Assembly (NCBI RefSeq): GCF_032586235.1
Contig: NZ_JAWHTD010000001.1
Location: 62,001-126,000, forward strand
Length of the DNA: 64,000 bases
From: Aestuariicoccus sp032586235
GTDB taxonomy: Bacteria; Pseudomonadota; Alphaproteobacteria; Rhodobacterales; Rhodobacteraceae
Direction of reading: 5' to 3'
Below are positions 1-8,951 of this stretch, piece after piece. Numbering within the stretch: position 1 is the first letter of the stretch; the number at the start of each line of letters is the position of its first letter. Position numbers and translations under genes: made by a program. A model generated the notes under the pieces. That model was not told the origin of the DNA. It made no database searches and saw only the letters and a program-made list of their open reading frames with translations.

Positions 1-19
1 GGGCAATCAGAGGCGGGTG

Positions 20-370
20 ATGCGCAAACTACGTGCCGCGCGGATCGGCATCGATCAGGGCAACGAGGAACTGTTTTCCGATTTCGCCAATGGCGGCGAG
101 ATGTGGATCGGGTCGGGCTCGCGCGAGCGGCGCAAGAGGATCCATTTCTCCGAACCCTTCAGCACCATACCGGCCGTGCATGTGGGCCTGTCGCTCTGGG
201 ACATGGACAGCGGCGCCAATGTGCGCGCCGATCTGGCCGCCGAGAAGGTCACCGAAAAGGGGTTCGACATGGTGTTCCGCACCTGGTCGGACAGCCGCGT
301 CGCGCGGGTGCGGATGGCCTGGATGGCCGTGGGCGAGGTCAAGTCCGAAGACGACTGGGACCTGTACTGA
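20..370 (+). CDS. H-type lectin domain protein
   Basis: A protein of 116 residues whose core resembles the H-type lectin fold, a small beta-sandwich first described in discoidin-like agglutinins. The segment FSDFANGGEMWIGSG, a phenylalanine-rich 'HFSEPFSTIPAVHVGLS' stretch and a late 'RVARVRMAWMAVGE' strand fit that family, which is common as a stand-alone protein in Rhodobacteraceae. No signal peptide is visible, so a cytoplasmic or non-classically secreted location is possible. The frame is open to the left edge; ATG at 20 is preferred over the GTG at 17 because family members start close to this point. Ligand and role are unknown. A dyad repeat lies just downstream, separating it from the convergent RND gene. 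Confidence 0.7.
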   Translation: MRKLRAARIGIDQGNEELFSDFANGGEMWIGSGSRERRKRIHFSEPFSTIPAVHVGLSLWDMDSGANVRADLAAEKVTEKGFDMVFRTWSDSRVARVRMAWMAVGEVKSEDDWDLY

Positions 371-377
371 GACACAG

Positions 378-414
378 GCGCAACACGGCCACGGACCCGA
401 TCCGGGGCCTCTGC
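378..414. repeat. Dyad intergenic repeat, copy 1
   Basis: A 37-base unit with the near-palindromic core CGGACCCGATCCGG. It is almost identical to 17112-17148 in this window and related to the dyad at 20049-20069. It sits between two convergent genes, where it may act as a bidirectional terminator. Confidence 0.6.
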
Positions 415-425
415 GCTGCCTGTCC

Positions 426-3400
426 TCAGGCCCGCCGCCGCGCCAGCAAGAGGCCCACCGCGGTGGCGACGTAGATCGCGAGGCTCGCCGCGGCCATGCC
501 GCCCAGGAACAGCGCAAAGGCCGCCTGCATCGGCGACAGCGCGGCCAGTTCCGGCAGGCTCAGCGCCGGGTGCAGCGCACCCGTCGCCGCGACCCATCCC
601 ATGGTCGCCGCCAGCCAACCCAGCATCGTCAGCACGGCCAGCACCATCACCCCGCGCACCGCCGGGCGGCGGAACCGCAGCCCCTTGCGCAGCGCGGCGA
701 TCTGTCGGCTGATATCGTGCTGGATGGCCACCAGCGCCGGCACCACCAGCAGCACCAGCAGCATCCCGAACCCCAGTCCGTAAACCAGAGTGATCACCGT
801 CGGCTTCAGGAACTGCGCCTGGCTGGATTGCTCGTAAAGCAACGGCGCCAGCCCCAGAACCGTCGTCGCCGTGGTCAGGAACACCGGCCGCAGCCGGTCC
901 GCCGCGCCGTCTATGATCGACGGCACCAGCCCCCGGGTCGCGCCGTATTCGTCGATCTGCGTCACCAGAACGATCGAATCGTTGATGATGATCCCGGTCA
1001 TGCCCAGCAGGCCGACCACCGTGAACATCGACAACGGCACATCCCAGAGCGCATGACCATAGATCGTGCCCACGAGGCCGAAGGGAATGACCGCCATAAC
1101 CACCAGCGGCCGTGTCCAGCTGGCAAAGACCCAGGCCAGCACCAGGTAAATGCCCAGCAGAACCAGCACCAGCCCGGTCCGCGCGTCGTTCAGGAAATCG
1201 CCCTCCTGCTCGCTCAGACCGGCCAGGCGGTAATCCACTTGCCGCTCGCTGGCGATAGTGGGCAGGATTTCTTCCTGCAGCGCCTGCATGATCTCGGTCG
1301 CGCGGGCGGGGTCGTCGTCGGAAATGTCGCCGGTGACCGATATCAGCCGCACCCCGTTCTCGCGCCGCACGGTGCTGAAGCCGGTCCGCCGCTCGACGCT
1401 GACGATATCGGCGAGCAGCACGTAATTGCCTTCGGGCGTGCGCATCTGCGTGCGTTCCAGGAAATCGGCGGTCAGCTCGCCCGTGGGCAGCTCGATCCGG
1501 ATCGCGGCGCTGCGGGGGCCGTCGGGATAGGTCGCGGCCTCGATCCCGCCCAGCCGGTCGCGCAGCACGCGGCCCAGCCCGTCGATGTCGAACCCAAGCG
1601 CCTGGCCCTGCGCGGTCAGCTCGAGGATCAGCTCTTCCTTGTCATAGGCGAGGTTGTCCTCGACCGCCGAGACCTCGGGGAATTGCGCCAGCGCGGTTTT
1701 CAGGTCTTCGGACGCGGCCTTCAGCGTTTCCGCCGTCGCGCCGTAGAACTGCACGTCCAGCGCATCGCCGCCGGGCCCCGACCGCCAGCCGCGAAAGCTG
1801 ATGGTCTCGACCAGCGGATGCCGCGCGACGCGGTCCTGCAGCGCGCCGACGAAGGCAAAGCTGGAATAGGGGCGCAGGTCGGCGTCGATCAGTTCGATCG
1901 AGAGGCCGCCCAGCTGATCAGGCTCTTTGGTGTCCGTTCCGCTCAGGCCCCGCCCTGCGTTGCCGCCCACCTCGGCGATCACATAATCCAGCGGGTTGCG
2001 GCCGTATTCGGCCTCGTATTCCGCGCCCAGCTCTTCGGCGGCGGCTTGCATGGCGCGCATCTGTTCCAGCGTGTCCTCGCGCGTGGCGCCGGGCGCCATG
2101 GCGAAATTGCCGGTGACCGAGGAGCGTTCAGGCGCGTTGAAGAACCGCCACTGCACATCGCCCGTGATAAATAGCGCCGCCTGCGAGGCGAGCAGCGCCA
2201 AAGCGCCGGCCAGCACCACGTAGCGCGCGGCGATCACCCCGGCCATGAAGGGGCGGAAGAGCGTCTCGCGCAGCCAGACGAAGCCCCGGTTCACCACCCG
2301 CGACGGCATGTCGTACCAATGTTGCTTCGCCGAATGGGCGATGGCATGGGACATGTGGTTGGGCAGGATCAGGAAGCACTCCACCAGGCTGGCCAGCAGC
2401 ACCACGATCACCGTAAAGGGGATATCGGCGATCAGGTCGCCGAACCGTCCGCCGATCGCCACCAGCCCGAAAAAGGCGATCACCGTCGTCAGCGTGGCGC
2501 AGAAGACCGGCAACGCCATGCGCCGCGCGGCGGTTTCCGCCGCCTCGACCGGGGGCAGGCCGCGCCGGGCCAGGTGATCGGCGTGTTCGCCCACCACGAT
2601 GGCGTCGTCCACCACGATCCCCAGCGTGATGATCAGCGCGAAGAGCGAGATCATGTTGATCGTGATCCCGGCCACGTACATCAGCGCGATGGCGGCCAGC
2701 ATCGCAGTCGGAATGCCTGCCGCCACCCAGAAGGCGGTGCGGGCGTTGAGAAACAGAAAAAGCAGCGACACCACCAGCGCCAACCCGGTCAGACCGTTGT
2801 CGAGCAGGATGTTCAGACGCCCGGTGATGTATTCCGCCCGGGTTCGGATCAGATCGACGCTGACGCCGTCGGGCAAGGTGGCCTCAAAACCCTGGGCGAC
2901 CTCCTCGACCTGGCGCTGAATGCCGATGGCGTCGCCGCGGTCGGACCGGTCGACGCGGATCGAGATGGCGGGGTTTTCACCGACGAAATAGCTGCGCTCG
3001 CGGTCCACCCCCTCGACCCTGATACGGGCGACATCGCCCACGCTCAGTTGGGTGCCGTCGGGCAGCGAGCGCAGCACGATCCCGGCGATCTGGTCCGCCG
3101 CGCGCTTTTCGGTGCCGGTGCGCACCCGCGCGCCGCCGCCCGACACGTCGCCCGCCGGGTCGGTGTCGACCTCGGCGGCGATGGCAGTGGCGATCTCGCG
3201 CATGGTGACGTCATAGGCGATCAGGTTGGACGAGGGCACCTCGATCACCGTCTCCGGCGCGGCGAGCCCCCGGATCGTCGTGCGCGTGACGCCTTCGGCA
3301 AAGAGCCGCGCGACCAGTTCGTCGGCAAAGCGGCCCAGCTGGTCCACGCCCACCGGCCCGGTGATCACCAGATCGGTGACCCGGTCGCGCCAGGCGCCGC

Positions 3401-3812
3401 GCCGTACGGACGGGTCGTCGGCCTCTTCCGGCAGGGTGCTGACGCCATCGACGGCGGTCTGCACGTCGCCGGCGGCGCGGGCCATGTCCCAGCCCGGCTC
3501 GAATTCAAGCTCGATCGAGGCCACCCCCTCGCGCGACCGGGCCGAGCTTGATTCCACCCCTTCGATCGCCAGCAAGGCGGGTTCCAGAACCTGTACGATG
3601 GCGGTGTCCACATCCTCGGCGCCGGCGCCGTCCCAGCGCACGGTCACGTCGACCTCGTCGACGATCACGTCGGGAAAGAATTGCGCCCGCATGTTCGGGA
3701 CGGCCAGAAGACCGGCGGCGATGAGCACCACCAGAAGCAGGTTCGCCAGCGTTCTGTGCCGCACGAAATAGCTGAGGATACCGCCTGCCGCCCCGGGGAT
3801 CGCGCGCGCCAT
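426..3812 (-). CDS. RND-family efflux transporter, inner-membrane pump
   Basis: An inner-membrane proton-driven pump of the AcrB/hydrophobe-efflux type, 1128 residues. It shows the first transmembrane helix near residues 15-35, a large periplasmic loop, a helix cluster with the proton-relay motif GIVVDDAIVV near residue 400, a second periplasmic loop and a second helix cluster (GMTGIIINDSIVLV). It starts 3 bases after the adaptor gene, so the two form one operon and presumably one complex with an outer-membrane channel that is not encoded here. The C-terminus is unusual: after the normal last helix and the basic stretch RQIAALRKGLRFRR there are about 90 more residues with two further hydrophobic segments. 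Substrate cannot be predicted. Confidence 0.93.
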   Translation of the reverse strand: MARAIPGAAGGILSYFVRHRTLANLLLVVLIAAGLLAVPNMRAQFFPDVIVDEVDVTVRWDGAGAEDVDTAIVQVLEPALLAIEGVESSSARSREGVASIELEFEPGWDMARAAGDVQTAVDGVSTLPEEADDPSVRRGAWRDRVTDLVITGPVGVDQLGRFADELVARLFAEGVTRTTIRGLAAPETVIEVPSSNLIAYDVTMREIATAIAAEVDTDPAGDVSGGGARVRTGTEKRAADQIAGIVLRSLPDGTQLSVGDVARIRVEGVDRERSYFVGENPAISIRVDRSDRGDAIGIQRQVEEVAQGFEATLPDGVSVDLIRTRAEYITGRLNILLDNGLTGLALVVSLLFLFLNARTAFWVAAGIPTAMLAAIALMYVAGITINMISLFALIITLGIVVDDAIVVGEHADHLARRGLPPVEAAETAARRMALPVFCATLTTVIAFFGLVAIGGRFGDLIADIPFTVIVVLLASLVECFLILPNHMSHAIAHSAKQHWYDMPSRVVNRGFVWLRETLFRPFMAGVIAARYVVLAGALALLASQAALFITGDVQWRFFNAPERSSVTGNFAMAPGATREDTLEQMRAMQAAAEELGAEYEAEYGRNPLDYVIAEVGGNAGRGLSGTDTKEPDQLGGLSIELIDADLRPYSSFAFVGALQDRVARHPLVETISFRGWRSGPGGDALDVQFYGATAETLKAASEDLKTALAQFPEVSAVEDNLAYDKEELILELTAQGQALGFDIDGLGRVLRDRLGGIEAATYPDGPRSAAIRIELPTGELTADFLERTQMRTPEGNYVLLADIVSVERRTGFSTVRRENGVRLISVTGDISDDDPARATEIMQALQEEILPTIASERQVDYRLAGLSEQEGDFLNDARTGLVLVLLGIYLVLAWVFASWTRPLVVMAVIPFGLVGTIYGHALWDVPLSMFTVVGLLGMTGIIINDSIVLVTQIDEYGATRGLVPSIIDGAADRLRPVFLTTATTVLGLAPLLYEQSSQAQFLKPTVITLVYGLGFGMLLVLLVVPALVAIQHDISRQIAALRKGLRFRRPAVRGVMVLAVLTMLGWLAATMGWVAATGALHPALSLPELAALSPMQAAFALFLGGMAAASLAIYVATAVGLLLARRRA

Positions 3813-3815
3813 GGT

Positions 3816-5273
3816 CTAGCCGCCCATCCGCTCTTCGATGCGCTGCACCACGCGGGCGGGCACCTTGGCCTGCGACAGCTGCGCCAGAATGCGGCTCTTG
3901 GCCTCGGCGGGCATACGCTTGTTGCCTTCGACGAAGGCGACAAGCCGGGCGCGGCGCTCTTCGGTCAGCTCCAGCATCTCGGGTTCTTCGGGGGCGGCGG
4001 CGTTGGGGCCGCGCAGCGGTTTGACCTTGATCCCGGCGCCCAGCAGCGGCGTGCGTTCGGCCACGACCTCTTTGTCGGCCAGATCGCGGGCGCGGATCAG
4101 GATATCGTCGCCCTGGCGGCGCATGACCTCGACCGCGACGGATTCCAGCCGGTCGTCGGTGCCGATCACGAGCACCTCGCCCGCCGCGTTGACCGCGCTT
4201 GCGGGCAGGCGGGCGACGAAGGGTAGGGCGGGTTCTTCGATCCGGACGGTCACGAAATCGCCGGGCTTGAAGCCCGGCGCGCTGTCCAGCGTTGCAAAGA
4301 GCAGCCGCCCGGTCTGGCCCGCGCCCACCGCCGCGCCTTCGCGGGTCAGGCGGCCGGCGGCGGTCAGATCGGTGCCGAAGACATCCAGCGTGACGCCGAC
4401 AGGGGCTTCGCGCAGGGTCCCGTCGCTGTCCAGCAGGCGGGTGTATTGCTGGGTCGAGACGCGGAACGCGACCTCGAGCGATTGCGGATCGACCAGTTGC
4501 GCCAGCTGTTCATTGGCCGACACCAGCCGCCCGCCGACCACTGTCACGCCGCTGAGCGTCCCGTCGAACGCGGCGCGGATTTCGGTGTCGTCCAGATGCC
4601 GCTGCGCCTCGTTGCGGGCGATTTCGGCGCGTTTCAGCCGGGTCTGCGCCTGGTCGATGCGCGCCTCGGCCTGGGCCAGCGCCTGGCGGCGGGCCAGCAC
4701 CTGCGCCCTTGCGGCAGAGGCGGCCAGCTCGGCGGTTTCTACCGCCGCCGCCGTTCCGACGCCCCGGCTTTCCAGATCCTTCTGCCGCTGGAACGCGCGG
4801 TCGCGCAGATCGACCTGTTCCTGCGCGGCGATCAACTCGTCCCGCGCCAGAAGGATCGCGCGGTCGGCCTCGCGTACCTCGGCCTCGGCATCCAGCACGT
4901 CGCTTTCCGCGCGGTCCAGCGCGGCCTGCGCCTCGGCGGGGTCGATCCGCGCCAGAAGCTGACCGGCCTGCACTCGCCCGCCCTCGAAGAAGGCGGGGTC
5001 GAGCTCGATCAGTGTGCCGCCCGCGGCGGCGCGCAGTTCCAGCGTGCGGCGGCTCTGCACCTCGCCAAAGGCGGTAAGGATGGGGGTTTCGGTGCCGAAG
5101 ACCACCGGCACCACGTTGACCGCGAAGACCCGTTCGCGCGCCTGCGGCACCCTCGGTTCCTCGGCCAGCCGCGTCTGGACGGCGTCGCGCACCATCGCCC
5201 CGGCCCAGACCAGCAGGCCCAGGGTCAGCGACAGCAAAAAGAGGCCGGTCAGGCTTTGACGCAGAAAGCGCAT
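3816..5273 (-). CDS. RND efflux periplasmic adaptor (HlyD/MFP family)
   Basis: Membrane-fusion protein of 485 residues that links the RND pump to an outer-membrane channel. An N-terminal anchor helix covers residues 8-27. A first lipoyl-like half follows at about 65-112, then a long Ala/Glu/Arg coiled-coil hairpin at roughly 113-215, then the returning lipoyl half and beta-barrel. The reading frame is open further upstream, but ATG at 5273 is chosen because AAGGAG lies just before it and the hydrophobic anchor begins within a few residues. The C-terminal tail is charged (EEPEMLELTEERRARL) and longer than in most adaptors. Operon with the downstream pump gene. Confidence 0.9.
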   Translation of the reverse strand: MRFLRQSLTGLFLLSLTLGLLVWAGAMVRDAVQTRLAEEPRVPQARERVFAVNVVPVVFGTETPILTAFGEVQSRRTLELRAAAGGTLIELDPAFFEGGRVQAGQLLARIDPAEAQAALDRAESDVLDAEAEVREADRAILLARDELIAAQEQVDLRDRAFQRQKDLESRGVGTAAAVETAELAASAARAQVLARRQALAQAEARIDQAQTRLKRAEIARNEAQRHLDDTEIRAAFDGTLSGVTVVGGRLVSANEQLAQLVDPQSLEVAFRVSTQQYTRLLDSDGTLREAPVGVTLDVFGTDLTAAGRLTREGAAVGAGQTGRLLFATLDSAPGFKPGDFVTVRIEEPALPFVARLPASAVNAAGEVLVIGTDDRLESVAVEVMRRQGDDILIRARDLADKEVVAERTPLLGAGIKVKPLRGPNAAAPEEPEMLELTEERRARLVAFVEGNKRMPAEAKSRILAQLSQAKVPARVVQRIEERMGG

Positions 5274-5364
5274 GGCGCTCCTTTCCGAGGTTGCGCGGGA
5301 TAGTGTATTATGTAGCGAGCGCAGGGGGCTTGCCAAGAGAACGGGGGTTAAACGCCCCCGCGGG

Positions 5365-5907
5365 TCATTTCCGTCGCTGGTGTTCGTCCAGCCGTGGCAT
5401 GATCTCGACAAAGTTGCAGGGCCGGTGGCGGTAATCCAGCTGCAGCGACAGGATTTCGTCCCAGGCGTCCTTGCAGGCTCCGGGGCTGCCGGGCAGGGCG
5501 AACAGATAGGTGCCCCCGGCCACGCCGCCGGTGGCGCGGGACTGCACCGCGCTGGTGCCGATCTTGGCCATCGACACATGGGTGAAGACCGTGCCGAAGG
5601 CGTCGATCTCTTTCTCGTAGACGTCGCGATGCGCCTCGACCGTCACGTCGTGCCCGGTCAGCCCGGTGCCGCCGGTCGAGATCACCACGTCGATCCCCGG
5701 ATCGGCGACCCAGGCGCGCAGCTGCTCGGCGATCTGGCTGCGTTCGTCGCGGATGATCTGGCGGTCGGCGAGGATATGCCCCGCGCCTTCGATCCGCTGG
5801 GCCAGTGTGTCGCCGGACCGGTCCTGCGACAGGTCGCGGGTGTCGCTGACGGTCAGTACGGCGATGCGGACGGGGATGAACTCGCGGGTTTCGTCGATGC
5901 GGGACAT
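5365..5907 (-). CDS. moaB: Molybdenum cofactor biosynthesis protein B
   Basis: MoaB/Mog-type protein of 180 residues, involved in adenylylation of molybdopterin before metal insertion. The fold signature is clear: VLTVSDTRD near the N-terminus, the molybdopterin-binding STGGTGLTGHDVT near residue 80, and the FALPGSPGACKDAW loop. It is the last gene of a three-gene minus-strand run (uracil-DNA glycosylase, unknown exported protein, moaB), 15 bases after its neighbour. The neighbours say little about its role; clustering with a DNA glycosylase probably reflects operon convenience. Confidence 0.93.
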   Translation of the reverse strand: MSRIDETREFIPVRIAVLTVSDTRDLSQDRSGDTLAQRIEGAGHILADRQIIRDERSQIAEQLRAWVADPGIDVVISTGGTGLTGHDVTVEAHRDVYEKEIDAFGTVFTHVSMAKIGTSAVQSRATGGVAGGTYLFALPGSPGACKDAWDEILSLQLDYRHRPCNFVEIMPRLDEHQRRK

Positions 5908-5922
5908 GGGGAGGCTCTGGTT

Positions 5923-6465
5923 TCAGGGGCAGGGATGCATGACCGGAAGGCGCGGCGTCTCGAAGACTTGCGCCATGCGTGCCCGGCCGGGGCCGGAGGC
6001 GAGATAGGCCGCGAAGCCGGTCCATGGGGCGGAAGGGTCGCCGCAGATGCCCGCGCCGATGGCGGCGCGGCGGCTGGCCAGCGCGGTGTCGAGGAAGGCG
6101 GGCAGTTCCCCCGCACCGAGCGGCGGAAAGGTATTGGCGGCGTAAAAGGCCGCGGCCTCGACCACCAGCCGCGACAGGGATTCGCGGTCGGCGTCGCCCA
6201 GCGTCTCGGGGCAAAGCTGCACCGCCGCGGCGATCTCGAACACCCGGTCGATGGCGCAACCCGCCGCCCCCCAGGAGCTTTGATCGGTGGCGGTATACAT
6301 GCCGTTGTAGTCGGTCACGATCACCGGGCCCGGCAATTCCAGGATACGCCGGTCGGGCGTGGCCTGCTGAACCTCCGCCGCGTGATGGTCGAAGAGCGCG
6401 GGATAATCGATCTCGAAGGCCTGCGCGGGCAGGGCCCAGACGGCGAGGAGGCACAGCACCCTCAT
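5923..6465 (-). CDS. Unknown exported protein
   Basis: A 180-residue protein of unrecognised family. A short signal peptide is evident (MRVLCLLAVWALPAQA, cleavage expected after AQA), so the mature protein should be periplasmic. The mature part holds four cysteines that could form two disulphides and ends in a proline-rich tail. The start at 6465 is supported because its ATG overlaps the stop of the upstream uracil-DNA glycosylase gene in an ATGA arrangement, pointing to translational coupling. The frame continues upstream, but that part is antisense-like within the glycosylase gene. Function unknown. Confidence 0.75.
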   Translation of the reverse strand: MRVLCLLAVWALPAQAFEIDYPALFDHHAAEVQQATPDRRILELPGPVIVTDYNGMYTATDQSSWGAAGCAIDRVFEIAAAVQLCPETLGDADRESLSRLVVEAAAFYAANTFPPLGAGELPAFLDTALASRRAAIGAGICGDPSAPWTGFAAYLASGPGRARMAQVFETPRLPVMHPCP

Positions 6466-7235
6466 CCCAGCCGCGCCTTCAGCGACAAGAGGTCGGACCA
6501 GCTCTCGCGCTTGGCCGAGGGGGTGCGCAGCAGGTAGGCGGGGTGGAACATCGGCAGGGCGGGCAGGCCCTGCGCCTCGGTCCAGTGGCCGCGCAGGCGG
6601 GTGATGCCGCGTTTGCCCAGCAGCGCCTGACAGCTGATGTTGCCGACGACGACCAGTACCTCGGGCTTGGCCAGCGCGATGTGGCGGAAGAGGAACGGCT
6701 GCATCATGGCGATCTCGTCCGGTTTCGGATCGCGGTTCTGCGGCGGCCGCCAGGGCAGGACGTTGGTGATATAGACGTTCTCTTCGCGGCTGAGTCCGAT
6801 GGTGGCCAGCATCAGGTCGAGCAAATGGCCCGCCCGCCCGACGAAGGGCCGGCCCTCGCGGTCTTCGTCGCGGCCCGGGGCCTCGCCCACGATCATCACC
6901 CGCGCGCCCGGCACCCCGTCCGAAAAGACGAGGTTGCGCGCGCCTTTCTTCAACTCGCAATGCTCATAGGCCGCAAGTGCCGCGCGCAGGGCCTCCAGAT
7001 CGCCTGCCGCATCGGCCATCGCGCGCGCCTCGGCGACGGCGTCGACCTCGGGCGCGGGGGGCACCGGCGCGGGCGCCTCGGCCTTGGCCACCACGGGCGC
7101 TGCGGCCTTGGCGCGCGCGGCCTCCTCCAGCGCAAAGCGGTCGATCGGGGCCTCGGCGAGCGTCTCGTCGATCCCCATCTCCAGCTGCCAGCTGAGCGCG
7201 GCATGGGCCGCGTGCCATTCAAGTGCCGAATCCAT
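6462..7235 (-). CDS. Uracil-DNA glycosylase, family 4-like
   Basis: Base-excision repair glycosylase of 257 residues. The N-terminal 85 residues are an Ala/Pro-rich linker; the catalytic domain follows. Motifs seen: GEAPG at 117-121, the uracil-binding PPQNRDPKP near 164-172, and HPAYLLR at 231-237. Family 4 enzymes normally carry four cysteines for a 4Fe-4S cluster. Here only Cys93 and Cys202 are present in the whole protein, so the cluster is probably absent or differently bound. ATG at 7235 is chosen because it begins a family-like N-terminus; the frame's upstream part is antisense to pyrB. First gene of the run that continues to moaB. Confidence 0.9.
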   Translation of the reverse strand: MDSALEWHAAHAALSWQLEMGIDETLAEAPIDRFALEEAARAKAAAPVVAKAEAPAPVPPAPEVDAVAEARAMADAAGDLEALRAALAAYEHCELKKGARNLVFSDGVPGARVMIVGEAPGRDEDREGRPFVGRAGHLLDLMLATIGLSREENVYITNVLPWRPPQNRDPKPDEIAMMQPFLFRHIALAKPEVLVVVGNISCQALLGKRGITRLRGHWTEAQGLPALPMFHPAYLLRTPSAKRESWSDLLSLKARLG

Positions 7236-7358
7236 GACCGCGATCCTAGCCCGCGACGGCGGCAATGCCACGCCCCGATCTGCGAAATCCCGCCGCCGGT
7301 CCCACTTGCCGCCCGCCCGCCCGCTGCCTATACAGACCCGACCAGCCGGAGCCCGCCC

Positions 7359-8309
7359 ATGCGTTTCGATCAGCGACACCTTCTGGGGATCGAGCCCCTG
7401 CGCCCCGACGAAATCACCACTCTTCTTAATCTTGCCGACGATTACGTCCGGTTCAACCGGGGCCGCGACAAGCACAGCCAGGTGCTGAGCGGGCGCACCC
7501 AGATCAACATGTTCTTCGAGAACTCCACCCGGACGCAGGCCAGTTTCGAACTGGCGGGCAAGCGGCTGGGGGCCAATGTGATGAACATGGCGATGGAGGC
7601 GAGCTCGATCAAAAAGGGCGAGACGCTGATCGATACGGCGCTGACGCTGAACGCCATGCACCCCGACCTGCTGGTGGTGCGCCACCCGCATTCCGGGGCG
7701 GTCGATCTTCTGGCGCAGAAGGTGCATTGCGCCGTGCTGAACGCGGGTGACGGTCGGCACGAACACCCCACCCAGGCGCTGCTCGACGCGTTGACGATCC
7801 GCCGGGCCAAGGGCCGGCTGCACCGGCTGAACATCGCGATCTGCGGGGATATCGCGCATTCCCGCGTGGCGCGGTCGAACATCCTGCTGCTGCACAAGAT
7901 GGAAAACCGCATCCGCCTTGTGGGCCCGCCGACGCTGATGCCCGCGGGCATCGAGCATTTCGGGGTCGAGGTCTATGACGACATGTGCGAAGGCCTGAGG
8001 GACGTCGACGTGGTGATGATGCTGCGGCTGCAGAAAGAGCGGATGGACGGCGGCTTCATCCCCTCGGAACGCGAATATTACCACCGCTACGGGCTCGATG
8101 CCGAAAAGCTGGCTTTTGCCAAGCCCGACGCCATCGTCATGCACCCCGGCCCGATGAACCGCGGGGTCGAGATCGACGGCACGCTGGCGGACGACATCAA
8201 CCGCTCGGTTATCCAGGAGCAGGTCGAGATGGGCGTCGCGGTGCGCATGGCGGCGATGGAGCTTTTGGCGCGGAACCTGCGCGCCCGCCCGACCGAGGTC
8301 ATGGCATGA
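7359..8309 (+). CDS. pyrB: Aspartate carbamoyltransferase catalytic subunit
   Basis: Catalyses carbamoyl phosphate plus aspartate to N-carbamoylaspartate, the committed step of pyrimidine synthesis; cytoplasmic. 316 residues, the usual length. The carbamoyl-phosphate loop STRT lies at residues 56-59 inside FFENSTRTQASFE, the HEHPTQALLDAL segment is intact, and the C-terminal part carries MHPGPMNRGVE. No regulatory PyrI gene is adjacent. A pyrC-like protein lacking catalytic residues lies 4.5 kb downstream, as expected for the PyrB/PyrC' dodecamer type of complex. Translationally coupled to the next gene (ATGA overlap). Confidence 0.97.
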   Translation: MRFDQRHLLGIEPLRPDEITTLLNLADDYVRFNRGRDKHSQVLSGRTQINMFFENSTRTQASFELAGKRLGANVMNMAMEASSIKKGETLIDTALTLNAMHPDLLVVRHPHSGAVDLLAQKVHCAVLNAGDGRHEHPTQALLDALTIRRAKGRLHRLNIAICGDIAHSRVARSNILLLHKMENRIRLVGPPTLMPAGIEHFGVEVYDDMCEGLRDVDVVMMLRLQKERMDGGFIPSEREYYHRYGLDAEKLAFAKPDAIVMHPGPMNRGVEIDGTLADDINRSVIQEQVEMGVAVRMAAMELLARNLRARPTEVMA

Positions 8310-8851
8310 GCGTGACGATGGAGATCAACGGCTCGGAAACCGGTGTCGTTCGGCTCTTTCACCTCGATCTGCCGCCCGAGGCGGTCGACCGCTTTACCAC
8401 CCAGGCGGGCACCGGCGAATGGCCGCTGCAATACGGGCTGGGGGCCAAGCGCCTGCGTCCGGCGTTCGTCGAGTTGGTGGCGATCCGGGATCTGGAAGGG
8501 ATGGCGCTGTCGTCCTACCTCGTCGAGGCGCACAATGTGCAGGGCACGGATTTCAAGGCGGCGCGGGCGCAGATCGACGCGCTGAAAGGGCATGTGCTGG
8601 TGCTGCCCAGCCAGGCGTTCGACAACACCTCGCAAACCCTGACGATCCGGACCCCGCTGCGCTGGATCGGCACCTTCACCGAGGCCGGTCCGCGCAAGAG
8701 CGCGGCGCGGCTGACCAGCCGTTCGGCGCGCGGGGTGACCGGAACCGGGCCGGCCCCCGTCGGCAAGGGCGTGTCGCTGGCGCTGAAGATCGTGCTGGCT
8801 GTTCTGGCGGCGGTCATCCTCGCGGTCGTCGCCTTGGCCGTCCGGCCGTAG
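8306..8851 (+). CDS. Unknown protein with C-terminal membrane anchor
   Basis: A 181-residue protein with no family I recognise. Its start codon overlaps the pyrB stop (ATGA), so it is co-translated with pyrB. The first 150 residues are soluble and rich in beta-prone stretches; residues about 153-179 form one strong hydrophobic helix (LALKIVLAVLAAVILAVVALAV) close to the end, giving a tail-anchored topology. The stop codon lies inside the left arm of a perfect inverted repeat that should terminate the transcript. A link to pyrimidine synthesis is only positional. Confidence 0.75.
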   Translation: MSVTMEINGSETGVVRLFHLDLPPEAVDRFTTQAGTGEWPLQYGLGAKRLRPAFVELVAIRDLEGMALSSYLVEAHNVQGTDFKAARAQIDALKGHVLVLPSQAFDNTSQTLTIRTPLRWIGTFTEAGPRKSAARLTSRSARGVTGTGPAPVGKGVSLALKIVLAVLAAVILAVVALAVRP

Positions 8852-8917
8852 GGTGCGCGATTTCGCGCACCGCTCTTCGGGCCGTCGGCAACGGTGCGCG
8901 AAATCGCGCACCCTACG
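8847..8917. terminator. Perfect 26-base inverted repeat between convergent genes
   Basis: Arms at 8847-8872 and 8892-8917 are exact reverse complements around a 19-base spacer, and each arm is itself palindromic (GGTGCGCGA / TCGCGCACC). It lies between convergent genes and overlaps the stop codon of the left one. A bidirectional terminator or REP-like element is likely. A degenerate half copy is seen at 17061-17087. Confidence 0.7.
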
Positions 8918-8951
8918 GCGTTGCGCCGGATAACGGGGCGGCGGCAACGGT

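Noticed and set aside
33..3551. Long ORFs antisense to the RND gene
   Set aside because: They are mirror frames of a GC-rich gene, with Arg/His/Gln-rich low-complexity translation and no family match.
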